From NCBI GenBank assembly GCA_027625915.1, contig JANTQA010000072.1, positions 992,001 to 1,056,000 of the forward strand: DNA of 64,000 bases, written 5' to 3'. Below, piece by piece: positions 45,501 to 55,756 of this stretch (positions are counted from its first letter, which is position 1; each line of letters begins with the position of its first letter). The notes beneath the pieces were generated by a model. That model saw only the letters and a program-made list of their open reading frames with translations. It searched no databases and was not told where the DNA came from. The DNA is from Anaeramoeba flamelloides (lineage: Eukaryota > Metamonada > Anaeramoebidae). A program made the position numbers and the translations under genes.

Positions 45501-48500
45501 AAGAACTGACAATCTTAAAAAAATTTGTTTTTTTGAAAATTAAAATAACCAGTGAAGAAAAAAAGTTCAACATGGTTTTTAATTGGGAACATTAATGAAA
45601 ATTCAAAGTAAGATCAATCAAAAAAAAGAATAAATAAATAAATAAAGACAAAATGAAGGATTCAGCAAAATAACAGTTTTTTTTTTTTTTTGCTGGAAAT
45701 GTAGAGAATATTTTAAGATTCTCCAAGAAGATAGAAAATTCAGTATGGAAAAAAAGCAAAAGTACCTGAAATGGAGATCATCTCCTATACTTTTAAAATT
45801 TGGAGTTTTCAGTAATAGTTTACACAGATTTAACTATATGTTTAACAGATTCAAAACAGATAAATGTTTTTTCTGTGATACATTAATTGAAGATATACCT
45901 CACATGTTATGGGAATGCCCGTCCTATAATGAAGCGAGATTAGAGTGGTTAAAAGACTTAGTCGGGCTAGAATACCTCAAATTCCCGAAAACTCAAAACA
46001 AGAAAACACTAGAAAACAATGAAAAAATGAAAAAGAAAATAGTAAAAATAATAAACCAAATAACAAAAGAGAAAAACACTTATGCTCTACTAGCTAACAT
46101 TAATTACAAATACATAAACAAACCGACGACGAAGTTCTTAAATAACTGCTTCCATACAAGGACAATAGGTCATGATTCAATCGCGGCCATAAAAAATTAA
46201 AAAAAAAAAAAAATAACAGTTTTTTTAATACTATCTTTTGAAGGGATTTTTATTGGATTGATCAATTATTAAAAATTTGTTCAAAAAATTGACTATTTTT
46301 GGGATCTCAAAAACCACAGTAACAATTTTGAGATGAAAGTGGATTTAAATTATATTTGACTGTTTTGATTGAAAATAATATAATGGATTATTCTTTGAAG
46401 TTAATTGGTTTCTTCTTTTTTCTTGATTTTACTTTTAGTTTTCAGGTTCTATTAAAGTTCCCAATGAAAACCCATGTTTCACTTTTTTTCCACAACTGTG
46501 ACATTTATTTATCCAAAAAACTTTTTGAAATTCTTCAAATAAAACGAAATAAATTTAACGACTACGTTTTTGATTTATCAAATAGACTCAACACCTTTAT
46601 ATTCAATACCATTTAAAATGTGAAATCAGGATCTTCAAAATATTCTCCAATTTAGGATCATAATTGCATTTTATGTAATTTTTTTAATGAAAAATTCAGA
46701 AAATATTTTGAGATACATAAACCCGAACGCCTTATTAGAAACGTGAAAATGGAAAAGAAAAATAATCACAGATTTTCTAACCTGAAAAAATGACTATCAT
46801 TTCAAACATTTTCAATAAAAAACTCTAACTTTAAAAGATCACATTTTCTATGATTTTTGATCATTGAATTCCATGAATTGTTCTGTTGTCTCCAAAAATC
46901 AGATTAATTCCGATAAAAGAGTTGTGGTTTTATATTATTTTTTTTTGGTTAATGTGTTGATTCTTTTTGTTTTTTCTGAATTGAAGTTCCCAACAACACT
47001 TTTGCGATAGTAGTATCTCATCAATTTGGTTTTTGAAAAGAAGTTATCCTGACAAAGATACAAAACATTTTTTTTTATTTTTGTGTGATATTTTTTTTTG
47101 TTTGTCTTGTTTCTCTCAAAACCTAATTAGTTGTATCAAGAGAAATTGTACCTAGGCTCTGTGGAAAAGGTTTTGAAGAATTTTTCATGAAAGGATCTTT
47201 TGGGAAATTAAATATGCAAAAATTAGTCAGTTTTTTTTATTTTTAAAAAAAAACTTTGTTTAGTTGATTGAAAAAAAATTGTGATCTTTTCGGAAATGTG
47301 GAATTTTTGTGGATTCGATGCAATACCAAACCCACCCCCTGTGTCTTATTATGAAAATATATCTTTGTAGGAAATAACAAAATTTTAGTCATCTAAAAAT
47401 AAAAATTTCCTACATTTTAACCTTTTATACAACTTTTAAGCCCCTCTTAATTTACTTCCCATAACTATAAAAAAACCTAAAAAAATCTAGACAAGGTACC
47501 AGGGTTTTAAAAATTGTTCTCAAGGGAAATTTTCTCAAAAAGCAGATTTTTTCCAATCCCTCTTTTTCATTTTTTGATACAAGGACAGACAATTTTAGAC
47601 CAAAATATTTATGCACTTCCTTCTTAGATCTAACTTGACAAAACTTTGTGAGATTTATCAACCCACAAATACTGATTCGAGCACACAGAACACCCATTTT
47701 CAATTTGAAACGTAGTTCTTTAAATACTTATTTTTTTTCCTCTTACTTCTCTTACTTTCCATTTTGATCTGAAAATGTCTTTTATTCATTATCCTAAACT
47801 CTATTATATTATAATGTGAAGTGGAAAGTAAGTGTCATAAGAGGGTTTTGATTTCATGAACCTTTTCGAATGAAATTTCTTTAATTTGGATTATTAGAAG
47901 AAGGTTTTTAGATAAAACAAATGTTTCCAAAAAAAAAAGAGAAAATTTTGAATTTAAACAAGATCTATTGACATTCTTTCAAGCCAATTGTCCACACTGT
48001 AGAGCATAAAAGTAATATTCTCTGAAAATAAAATTAGGGTAACTCAAAGCTTGACAAATGTTTTTTTTCCAACAAATTACGTCAATTGTCCAAAAAAAAA
48101 ATATTCAAGATTTGGGTTTTTTTTTGTTTTTGAAAGATCAAGAAAATCGATCGCCTCATTTGAGGAGTTTAGCTTTGTTTGGTTTGGTGTTGTTCTGAAG
48201 TTACCATACAAGTTGTTGTTCTTTTCAGAAATATTTTTTCTGAGATTGGATTCTAATCTCAACAAAAAAGAAGAAAATTACAATTAAGAGATTTCTTAAT
48301 CGAAAAACAAAAAATAAAAAAAAATTATAATCCATACCACAGGCAAATAATGTGCTACCTTCAAGAACAAAGGTACACTTCGAGGATGCGAATACTTGAG
48401 GAAAGCTAAATGTGTAGTCAATTGGATTTGGCTCGAATTTGTTATAGGTATTAAAGTTTCTTCCCAATTGATTGTTCGAATAATTGTTTTGTATTGCTCG

Positions 48501-48809
48501 ATCAAACCATGTGTATACTTTGGTTTGGCTTGAAGCTACATGGTGGTTCCAACCAGAACTGATATCAAATATTATTTCTTCAAATTCCACGGTATTTATA
48601 CCATTTTTATCTAAAGTAAAAACTTTTCCTTTATCGTTAAGGAATAATAGTGTTTTTGTTGTCCGAGAAACTTTAACGATTTTTGTTTTCATTTTCATTT
48701 TATTCAAATTGTTAAGCTGAAACGGTAAGTTTTTGTTTGGTAGCATTTCTTTGTTTAATGTTGAATAAAATTCTCTTGTTTGTTCACCAATGCCATAAAA
48801 AAAATTCAT
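42598..48809 (-). CDS. RCC1-repeat / BTB-domain protein, two exons
   Basis: Exon 1 is 48809-48338 (donor G|GTATGG) and exon 2 is 43808-42598 (acceptor GAATAG). The joined frame gives 560 residues and restores an RCC1 signature at the junction (LFACGLGWGG). The N-terminal half carries RCC1 blade motifs (IIFDISSGWNHHVASSQTKV, YTWF, NQLGRN). The C-terminal half has a weak BTB-like segment near 350-430 (FTDLEIRNQKIH...LLFSFRLGLPPD) and a clearer BTB domain near 443-510 (DFILIAKNKKLKIHKFILQA, RSGLFFSMFD, IIVHFLYTNQFP). BTB proteins usually bind Cullin-3 and RCC1 propellers bind partners, so a substrate-adaptor role is plausible inference. The intron is 4529 bp, far larger than CSN2's, and holds a hairpin cluster, a T1 element and a LINE. 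Neither exon alone would be a complete propeller; an extra small exon cannot be excluded. Confidence 0.8.
44298..44766. repeat. Cluster of three H hairpins
   Basis: Three units of about 70 bp (44298-44370, 44595-44666, 44691-44766). Each starts near GCTTTTCCAGAATTTAAAAG and ends with the mirrored CAATTCTTTTGAATTCTGG, then AAAAGCTAACG. Units 1 and 3 are preceded by AGTGCCTAGC. A fourth, different hairpin sits between units 1 and 2. All are inside the RCC1/BTB intron. Confidence 0.75.
44407..44509. repeat. Near-perfect 50-bp inverted repeat
   Basis: GTGTTCTAGGTTTTT and TTTACTTTTTGAAATAAAC face GTTTATTTCGAAAAGTAAA and AAACCTAGAACAC with almost no spacer. It would form a long hairpin in the intron RNA. 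Confidence 0.8.
45550..46498. mobile_element. TIR element family T1, copy C, split by a LINE
   Basis: The left end (AGTGAAGAAAAAAAG, GGTTTTTAATTGGGAAC) and right end (GTTCCCAATGAAAAC, TTTTTTTCCACAACTG) match copy A at 26002-26400. About 530 bp of LINE DNA at 45684-46209 interrupts the interior at a point where copy A reads straight through (GAACAGTTTTTTAAATACT). It lies within the RCC1/BTB intron. Confidence 0.8.
45684..46209 (+). mobile_element. 5'-truncated LINE with poly-A tail and target-site duplication
   Basis: An open frame runs from the left edge of the insert (CWKCREYFKILQEDRKFS...) through 46200. It encodes the C-terminal end of a non-LTR reverse transcriptase: YLKWRSSPILLKFGVF, then the knuckle KCFFCDTLIEDIPHMLWECP, then a basic tail ending HDSIAAIKN. 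The stop is followed at once by an A run. The insert is flanked by a direct repeat of up to 17 bp (AAAATAACAGTTTTTTT at about 45667-45683 and 46210-46226), the classic target-primed insertion footprint. Only the 3' end was copied, so it is immobile, but its open frame and matching duplication make it young. The window's other LINE relics (1-590 and 11.3-12.3 kb) are related but decayed. Confidence 0.85.
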
Positions 48810-49862
48810 GTTAGTGAGAAATGGTTATTCTAAGGATTTAATTTGTTGTTTAACAATCCTAAAATAAGAATTAGTTTGTTTGTTGTGACAAGTAAAACAA
48901 ATAAAAAGAATTGAAAAGAAAATGAATAACCAAAGTTCAAAAAAAAAAAATAGAGTCGATGAACAATAATTTTGAATTATCCATCTTGGAAATCTCTTAT
49001 TCGAATAAGTTTATGTGTTTGGTATTCAAACTACAATTATACTGTGAAGAGGAGAGTTCAAAAGATTAGTTTGTGAAAGTTTATAATGATAAAAATGTCA
49101 GACACTTATTGTTTTTTAACTTTTTCGAAATATTCATTTCATTCTGGATCAAAGTTTACCCAATGCATTTCACAAAAAAAGAAAAACATAACAACAAAAA
49201 AGACCAAAATAATAGGTATATAATATGAATTTCAAGCAATTTCTTTCAAAACTCTTTGTAAAAAAATAATAGAATAGAATTGGAAGTACTATTATTTTAC
49301 ATTTAAAAAAATCGAAATTTTTAATTCACATTCCAAAATAATTTTCTGGTTTAATAGTCGAAAGGAAAATCCAAAGATCTTTACAACTAATATTTTAGAA
49401 ATGATATTTTTAGACAACAAATTACACTTCCTTAGTTAACTCTGAGACAAAATTTTTACTCTTCTAATTTGATTGTAACAGTTAAAATGAATATTCATTT
49501 TGGAAATTGAAATAAAATTTTTCGTTTATAAATTGGAAAATATTAGTAAATATTTTTTCTTATAAACAATTGTAACTCAGCAATCTTTGCATTTACAGTG
49601 ATCAAAATAATTGGTGAACAATGACTATAAATCCATGTTTTAAAATATAATCCCTGCTTTTTTTTTCTTCTTTTTCCAATCCAACATCCAATTTACTACC
49701 CAATAGTAGACCAAAGTTCAAATCATTTTTGAAAGTCAAGTTCCTTGATATTTTCAGTAAAATTTAAATTATGTACAAACTTTGTTGAAAATTTTTCGTA
49801 ATTTTTATCATTTTTTGGAATTTTTTTTTTTTATAATAAAAATTTTCTTCAAAATTATTTTA

Positions 49863-49975
49863 GTGAAAAAAATATCTGACATGAAAATAAAATCGCGGAA
49901 AAGATTTTTCATTGTTAATATTTGGAAAATTGTTGTATAATTTTTTTTAATTTTAATTAAAACTTGATTTTTTAA
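49863..49975. repeat. T2-like fragment
   Basis: GTGAAAAAAATATCTGACAT, AAGATTTTTCATTGTTAATA and GGAAAATTGTTGTATAATTT parallel the left 110 bp of T2 copy D. The rest is not recognisable. Confidence 0.45.
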
Positions 49976-50033
49976 AGTTACTTCAAACTGCTTTAAAGTT
50001 TTTTTTTAAAAAATCGAGTTAGAAAAAGTTTAA

Positions 50034-50592
50034 GGTTTACAATCCCTGAAATCTGAAACATTATTATATTGTATTCGATATGAAAAATTTTTATTTTGGT
50101 TCTTAACTGATCGATCTTTAACTCTGTATTGGTTTTAAGATTTAATTTAATGCAATTTTTATCAATTTATTTTTTTTTTCTGAAATCCGAATTGAAGGGT
50201 GTAAGTTTAATACTGAGATATTGGTAGGTATTTAATAATGAATTGTGATTGTTGGGTTTGTCAATTGGAATTTTAATTTCCCTTCACTCAATTAACAAAA
50301 GAAAAACATAAAAAAATTTTTTTAAAGCTCCAAATAAAACCAAAAGTTTATAAAACTTTCTATTGAGAACCTAAAAATCACATTTTTTTTTAACTTACTT
50401 ACGAGTTTATTAGTCTTAAAGATTATAATTTGAATTTTGGGAAAATAATAGTAAAAAGCATGAAAATTGCCTTTTTGAACCAATATTAAAACCCATTCAA
50501 AGTTGAAGATCGATCAGTTAAGAACCAAAATAAAAATTCTTCCTATCTAATACATTAAAATCTTTTTATTCAAATTTCATGTATTTTAAACC
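50034..50592. mobile_element. TTAA-bounded palindromic element P, copy 1
   Basis: 559 bp with inverted repeats of about 200 bp (outer GGTTTACAATCCCTGAAATC / TTTTAAACC; inner GGTTCTTAACTGATCGATCT / AGATCGATCAGTTAAGAACC). TTAA lies on both sides (50030-50033 and 50593-50596). TTAA targeting is typical of piggyBac-type elements. No open frame, so non-autonomous. Confidence 0.75.
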
Positions 50593-50596
50593 TTAA

Positions 50597-51148
50597 GGTT
50601 TACAATCGATAGAATTTGAAAGAAGATTATCTTACGTGGGGTGTATTGACACGTTAATTTGGTTCTTAGCTGATCGATCTTGGATTTGGTATGAGTTTTA
50701 AAAGTGGCTCAAAATGGCAATTTTTGACAATTTATTTTTTTTTTTTCCGAAATCCGATTTGAAGAGTGTAAGATTAATAGATTGGTAGGTGTTTAAGAAT
50801 TAATTTAAATTGTGGGGTTGTGGAAGAAAATTTTAATTTACTTTTTTGGCAATTAACTATATTAAAAAAAATTGTTTTTTAAGAGCACCAAATAAAACCA
50901 AACCTTATTAAAAATTTCAATCAACAACCCAAAAAACACATTTTATTATAACTTAAGTTCCAACCAATTAATCTTACAATCTTCAAATCTGATTTCGGAA
51001 AAAAAAAAAATAAATTGTCAAAAATTGCCATTTTGAGCCACTTTTAAAACTCATACCAAATCCAAGATCGATCAGCTAAGAACCAAATTAACAAGTTACT
51101 ACACCCTACGTAAGATAATCTTCTTTCAAATTTCAGGGATTGTAAACC
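50597..51148. mobile_element. TTAA-bounded palindromic element P, copy 2
   Basis: 552 bp, sharing the central TTAA with copy 1 and followed by TTAA at 51149-51152. The arms (GGTTTACAATCGATAGAATT ... AAATTTCAGGGATTGTAAACC; GGTTCTTAGCTGATCGATCT / AGATCGATCAGCTAAGAACC) match each other better than those of copy 1, so it is probably the younger of the two. Confidence 0.8.
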
Positions 51149-53582
51149 TTAAACTTCTTTAAGCTTGATTAAAAAATAAAAACCTTAGAGGGAGTTTAGA
51201 GGTTATTCAAAACCATTAGAAATGTTTTTATAATTTTCAAATGCTGAGTTTGCAATTGAAATTTAAAGTATGGTGTGTTTTTATCAAAGTTTGGTAGTTT
51301 TTAAATCTTACGAATTAATATTAAGTTAGATCGAAAAGGAAAAGATATTAATTTTATAATATTTGTTCGAAAAATTGTCCTCACCCCTATCTTAAAGTGA
51401 AAAAGCAATGACAAAAATCGACTTTTTGAGAAATTTAACTTGAAAAAAATTTTTGTAATAACCTTTACACATTGTTGAGAAGTTTCACTTCTTTTTTTTT
51501 TTTTTAGGATTGTGAATTGAGTTGATAGGGTTCGAAAAATTGTTTTCATTGTATCAATAGAGAGAAAAGCAAAAATTTAGGATGATTACACCCTTGTTAT
51601 TTGAATACAAAGAAATTTTTGAATAATGGCACAACAATTGGTTTTGTATTTTATTAAATCTAGTAAAATTCCAATTTCCTAATCAAAAAAATTTCATTTT
51701 TTCTCAACTAGTACATTTTTTTTTTTTTTATAAATAAAAAAAACTGATAAAATTTACAAATGTAATTCCCAGAAGATCCTCAAGCAAAAAATTCTTCAAG
51801 GCCTTTTTTACACAAACCTCAACCCAGTTTATCTTGATTTCGCCAATTGTATCTTGAGAGAAATGATCCAAACATTAAAAATTTTATCAAAAAAGCATAA
51901 AAAATTTTCAGTATTTTAGACATAGGTTGTATTGTTTAAAAAAACAATTCAAGGAGCTTCTCTGCTCTTGGTCATGGATGGGGAAATTTAATTCAAGGAA
52001 AAACAAAAAGAACCAAAAAAATATTTATGAAAAAATCACAATCCCTTTGTAATAATTAATACAGTCTTTTAACCCTACCATAATAATTTATAAGACTTAG
52101 AAATTGTTGTTCTCTTCTGAAATTTTATTTTGTATGTAAAACCTTAAAAGAGTTATTAAAGCTCATCATAAACTATAAAATTTATAATAGAAGATTCAAA
52201 AATAAGTTATCCATTTTTTGGTTTTGGAAATTGACTAACAAATTCATTAAAATACTTACATTAATATGGATCTTCAATTTCCAAACAGGTTAAAATCTCA
52301 GGTTTAAACAATTTAAAAACAATGATCCAAAAAAACTTTCAAGTTTCTGTGATTTTTGTGATTTCCGTTGTCTCTTTGATTTCCATGATTTCTGAGAAAA
52401 TTTAATTTTTAACTTGGTTCTTACTAAAAAAAATAACTTGAAGTAAGAGAAGTTGAAATTTTTATGATAAAAATGAAATTTTCTATCTCAAAAAACACAA
52501 TTTCATAATAGACAACCAATTTCTATGTCTTATAAATTTTCACAGTAGGCATGGAATGGCTGCATGGTTTGTGGAATTAAACTAACAATTCTACTAAACT
52601 CAATGGCTAAAAATCATTGACAATACGATCATTTAGATTTAAAGTTGTTTGTTGAGAAGAGTGTTTTTAATTTTAGAAAATCGTTATTATTTTTTTTTTT
52701 TCCATTTTCACGTTCCTTACCAAGGTTTACTATTTCAAATATCTCAAAATTTCTTGTTCATTTTTCAGAAAAAAAATCAATAAAAATGATTTTTTGATCC
52801 AAATTGGAGAATATTTTCAAGATCATTCTTTTTCTTTTTTAAGGAGATTGGAACAAATTGGGTTGAGACAAATTGGTAAAATTGTAAAGATTGTCCTTAA
52901 AGAAAATATTTTTATCATTGAAACCTGCCTGAATGATAATCTTTCACAAGCCAAATAGAAGATACATACTAAACAAAATTCCACCAAAAGTAGCTCTCTA
53001 CTTCTTCATTTTTCGAAAAATAATCAAACCCATCAAAAGCAATAAGCCTTCACATTTTTCAGGTTTTTTTTACAATATAATTCCTTTCAAATCATTTTTC
53101 ACAAATTCTTGGAAAACCAAAATCCTTTCTCTGAGTTTATTCAAAAAAGAGTACCTAATTTCCACAATATAACCTCAACCTTAATTTGTTTTTTTTATTT
53201 GTATTAAATTCAAATAAACTTTTGAATTTTTTTCCTTCATTTTCAATTTTTAGAATCTTTTTACTTTTGCTTTTGTTTCGAATAAAGCATTTTTAAAAAT
53301 GTAAATGTCGAGAAACTTTTTCAAATTTGTTGATTTTCAAATACTCTTTTTCAAGTACTGTTTAAATAATTCAAGTTAGAAGATCTGATACAACAGAAAT
53401 AGTATTAAAAATTTTTTTTTAACTTTTTTTTTGATTTTCAATTTATAAATTTTTGCTATTTACAAAATTTTTCAATGTGTTCAAGACCGATAACTGTATT
53501 TCAGAGTTAACAAATTAAAAAGTCCATTCCAAATGACAAGTTAATTTTACCGAGAATTTATTTTTTTTTAGTCCTCCCAAGA

Positions 53583-54629
53583 ATGGATAATTCATCTCTT
53601 TTTTTAAAAAAAGAATTTTCAATTAGCAACTCCCGATCGAATCAGATTGGGATTGACTATGGTGGTACATTAACAAAAATAACATATTTTGGCGAGGAAA
53701 CAAATGAACTAATCACGATTCATAAGCCGAGTAATGATTTTGATGGTGTCATTGAAACAATCCGCGAGATTCCCAAAATTAAAAGATATTTTGCATTCTC
53801 GAACGAAAAGCAAAATGAAAAAGCAAAAAACAAAGAAATCAAATTGTCTCTGACCGGAGGCGGAACCTACCGTTACAAATCGAAATTCCAGGAGATCTTC
53901 CCGTTTCCTATCCAGATCACAAACGAGGGGAAATGTTTACATAATGGGTTTAGCTTTGTGCTCCAAAACGTCCCTGATCCGGTTTTCCAAATGGACCCAC
54001 AAAGCCCAACAGAAATGATCCCTGCGAGCCTTAAGTTGAACGATCGTTATATTATTTCGATCATGGGCACAGGCAGCGGGTTTTTTTTTTCCGAAAACGG
54101 GGAGTGCAAGCGTATAGGCGGCTCGGGGATTGGTGGGGGCTCATTTCTCGGTCTTTTAAAGCTTTTGACAAGCCTAACCGATTTTGATCAAATCAAAAAA
54201 ATCCCTCACGAAGAGCACGATCCAATCAACTTACGGGTAAAGGACATTTTGGGAGAGGGATCTGAAGAAATGGGACTTGACGGAAACTTGATGGCTGCGT
54301 TTTTCGGCAAAATCGCGACAAAGAAAAAGGAAAAAGAACAAAAAGAAGAAACAAAGAAAATGGAAAAAGAAACAATCACAGAAAACCAAATAGCGTATTC
54401 CCTTGCGCAAACCATTTTTTCCAATGTCGCCCAAATATCGGTGTTGTACGCACAAAGCAATAACGCCAAAGTCATTGTCTTTGTTGGCGGGCTTATTTGC
54501 GATAAGATTCTTGCACCCGAAATGATCACCAATTATGTAAATTTTTATTCACAGAATACAGTCAGGGCTGTCTTTATGAAACACTCTGCTTATATTGGAT
54601 CGATCGGTGCCTTGAATCTTGAAAATTAA
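53583..54629 (+). CDS. Pantothenate kinase (eukaryotic type II PanK)
   Basis: A single exon of 348 residues. It phosphorylates pantothenate with ATP, the committed step of coenzyme A synthesis, and is probably cytosolic since no targeting peptide is evident. It shows the actin-like ATPase fold of type II PanK: phosphate loop IGIDYGGTLTKITYFG (22-37), LTGGGTYRYKSKF (90-102), NEGKCLHNGF (114-123) with the family's E-x2-CL-x2-G block, ISIMGTGSGFFF (158-169), GGSGIGGGSFLGL (179-191), VKDILGEGSEEMGLDGNLMA (228 onward), FVGGL, and HSAYIGSIGAL near the end. A K/E-rich insert (about 252-268) precedes the last third. The length fits the catalytic core of animal PANKs. The start was chosen as the first Met shortly before the phosphate loop, preceded by a T run and TAG. 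GC is well above the flanks. Assignment secure. Confidence 0.95.
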   Translation: MDNSSLFLKKEFSISNSRSNQIGIDYGGTLTKITYFGEETNELITIHKPSNDFDGVIETIREIPKIKRYFAFSNEKQNEKAKNKEIKLSLTGGGTYRYKSKFQEIFPFPIQITNEGKCLHNGFSFVLQNVPDPVFQMDPQSPTEMIPASLKLNDRYIISIMGTGSGFFFSENGECKRIGGSGIGGGSFLGLLKLLTSLTDFDQIKKIPHEEHDPINLRVKDILGEGSEEMGLDGNLMAAFFGKIATKKKEKEQKEETKKMEKETITENQIAYSLAQTIFSNVAQISVLYAQSNNAKVIVFVGGLICDKILAPEMITNYVNFYSQNTVRAVFMKHSAYIGSIGALNLEN

Positions 54630-54719
54630 TTTTGTGAGATTGATTTCCCTTTGGTTCAAACTTGGTTTTTTTTTGATCCCGTTACAGTGGATGTATAAAA
54701 ATAAAATAGATCCGATTTA

Positions 54720-54850
54720 CAGCTGTTTGGAAAATGCAAGTGCTAAATGTTTTGTAAAAAGTGTTAATAAAACTGCTTAAAAATGGTGAATTAGAACGTT
54801 TTAAGTTCCGCTTTAGAAAACTTTTAAAAAACAATTTTTGCAAACAGCTG
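54720..54850. mobile_element. TA-flanked MITE, 131 bp
   Basis: The ends CAGCTGTTTGGAAAA and TTTTTGCAAACAGCTG are inverted, each next to TA (54718-54719, 54851-54852). The interior resembles 30955-31115. It sits 90 bp downstream of the kinase stop. Confidence 0.75.
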
Positions 54851-55060
54851 TAACATAAACTTTTTTACTGTTTTTTTGTTTTTTTGTTTTTTTCCAAAAA
54901 AATCGAAAAATTTGTTTTATAGATCTTTAGACGGCTCGAATGATTAGGCTTGAATTAAAAAAAATAAGTCGTGATCCCGTTTAGTCACTAACACTTTTTT
55001 ATACTTTAATTCTTTTTCCATTTTTGATTTGTTTAATGTACTTTCACGGCACTACACAAC

Positions 55061-55756
55061 ACTACAAGGAAAATTTAAATACCTAAAATTAAAGTTAGCC
55101 AAAACTATACCTAGGATTTCAGTTATATTTCTTTTATAAATTATTTTTATAAAGTTATCATAATTTTATGTAATAAACAAAGGATAGCTTTTAAACTCCT
55201 GAAAATCTGAATACCCCTCTTTTCAAAAATACCGACTTTTGAAAAAAACCTATTTTCAGGGTATTTTTTTATTGGAAAAAGTTGAAATGAATTAATTTTT
55301 GATTGAAGATTAAGATTGATAAAAGAATATATGTTAAAGCAATTTGCAGAAAACAACGGGCAACGTATATAAAAACTCAAACATGGAAAATAATAAAATG
55401 ATAAAAAATATTCCAAAAACAGATAAAAAATCAGATTTTCAATTCAATTTAGCAATATCTTTTGATTGAAATATTTTGTGCTATTTTCAAATTGAAAAAT
55501 ATGCTACCTTTTATACTATTAAAAAAATACTTGAAAATTATCTCTCTACTAAGTCAATTAAAAAATTCAAAAATTTTACAATTAAAAATGAAAAAAATAT
55601 TACTGAAAAATTTCATTTTTTTTTCAATTCCTATTAATATCTATTAAAGTTGTAAATCTCATTGAAAATTGTTATGTATAATAATGTTTATTATATGAGT
55701 GTATTTCAAAAATACAAAATTTAGAGATTTTTTTTTGAAAAAATTTTCCTTGTTGT
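55061..55756. repeat. Direct repeat R, left copy
   Basis: Begins ACTACAAGGAAAATTTAAAT and ends with the reciprocal AAAATTTTCCTTG. Matches 58574-59278 nearly throughout (for example GAATACCCCTCTTTTCAAAA versus GAATACCCCCCTTTTCAAAA). Confidence 0.85.

Larger units (their letters stand above)
48810..53582. other. Intergenic between RCC1/BTB and pantothenate kinase
   Basis: Divergent spacer of 4.8 kb shared as upstream DNA by two genes. It holds a T2 fragment (49863-49975), two adjacent TTAA palindromes (50034-51148) and a short inverted minisatellite patch (52341-52395). The 79-codon open frame at 52933-53172 has no recognisable domain. TTTTTTTTTAG directly before the kinase start could be a 3' splice site of a leader exon. 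Confidence 0.5.

Noticed and set aside
47452-47703. Open frame in the RCC1/BTB intron as an extra exon
   Set aside because: No RCC1 or BTB motif, and the flanking exons already join in phase with a complete motif.
55462-55647. Open frame recurring at 58982-59203
   Set aside because: It is duplicated only because it lies in the 700-bp direct repeat; codon content is that of random AT-rich DNA.
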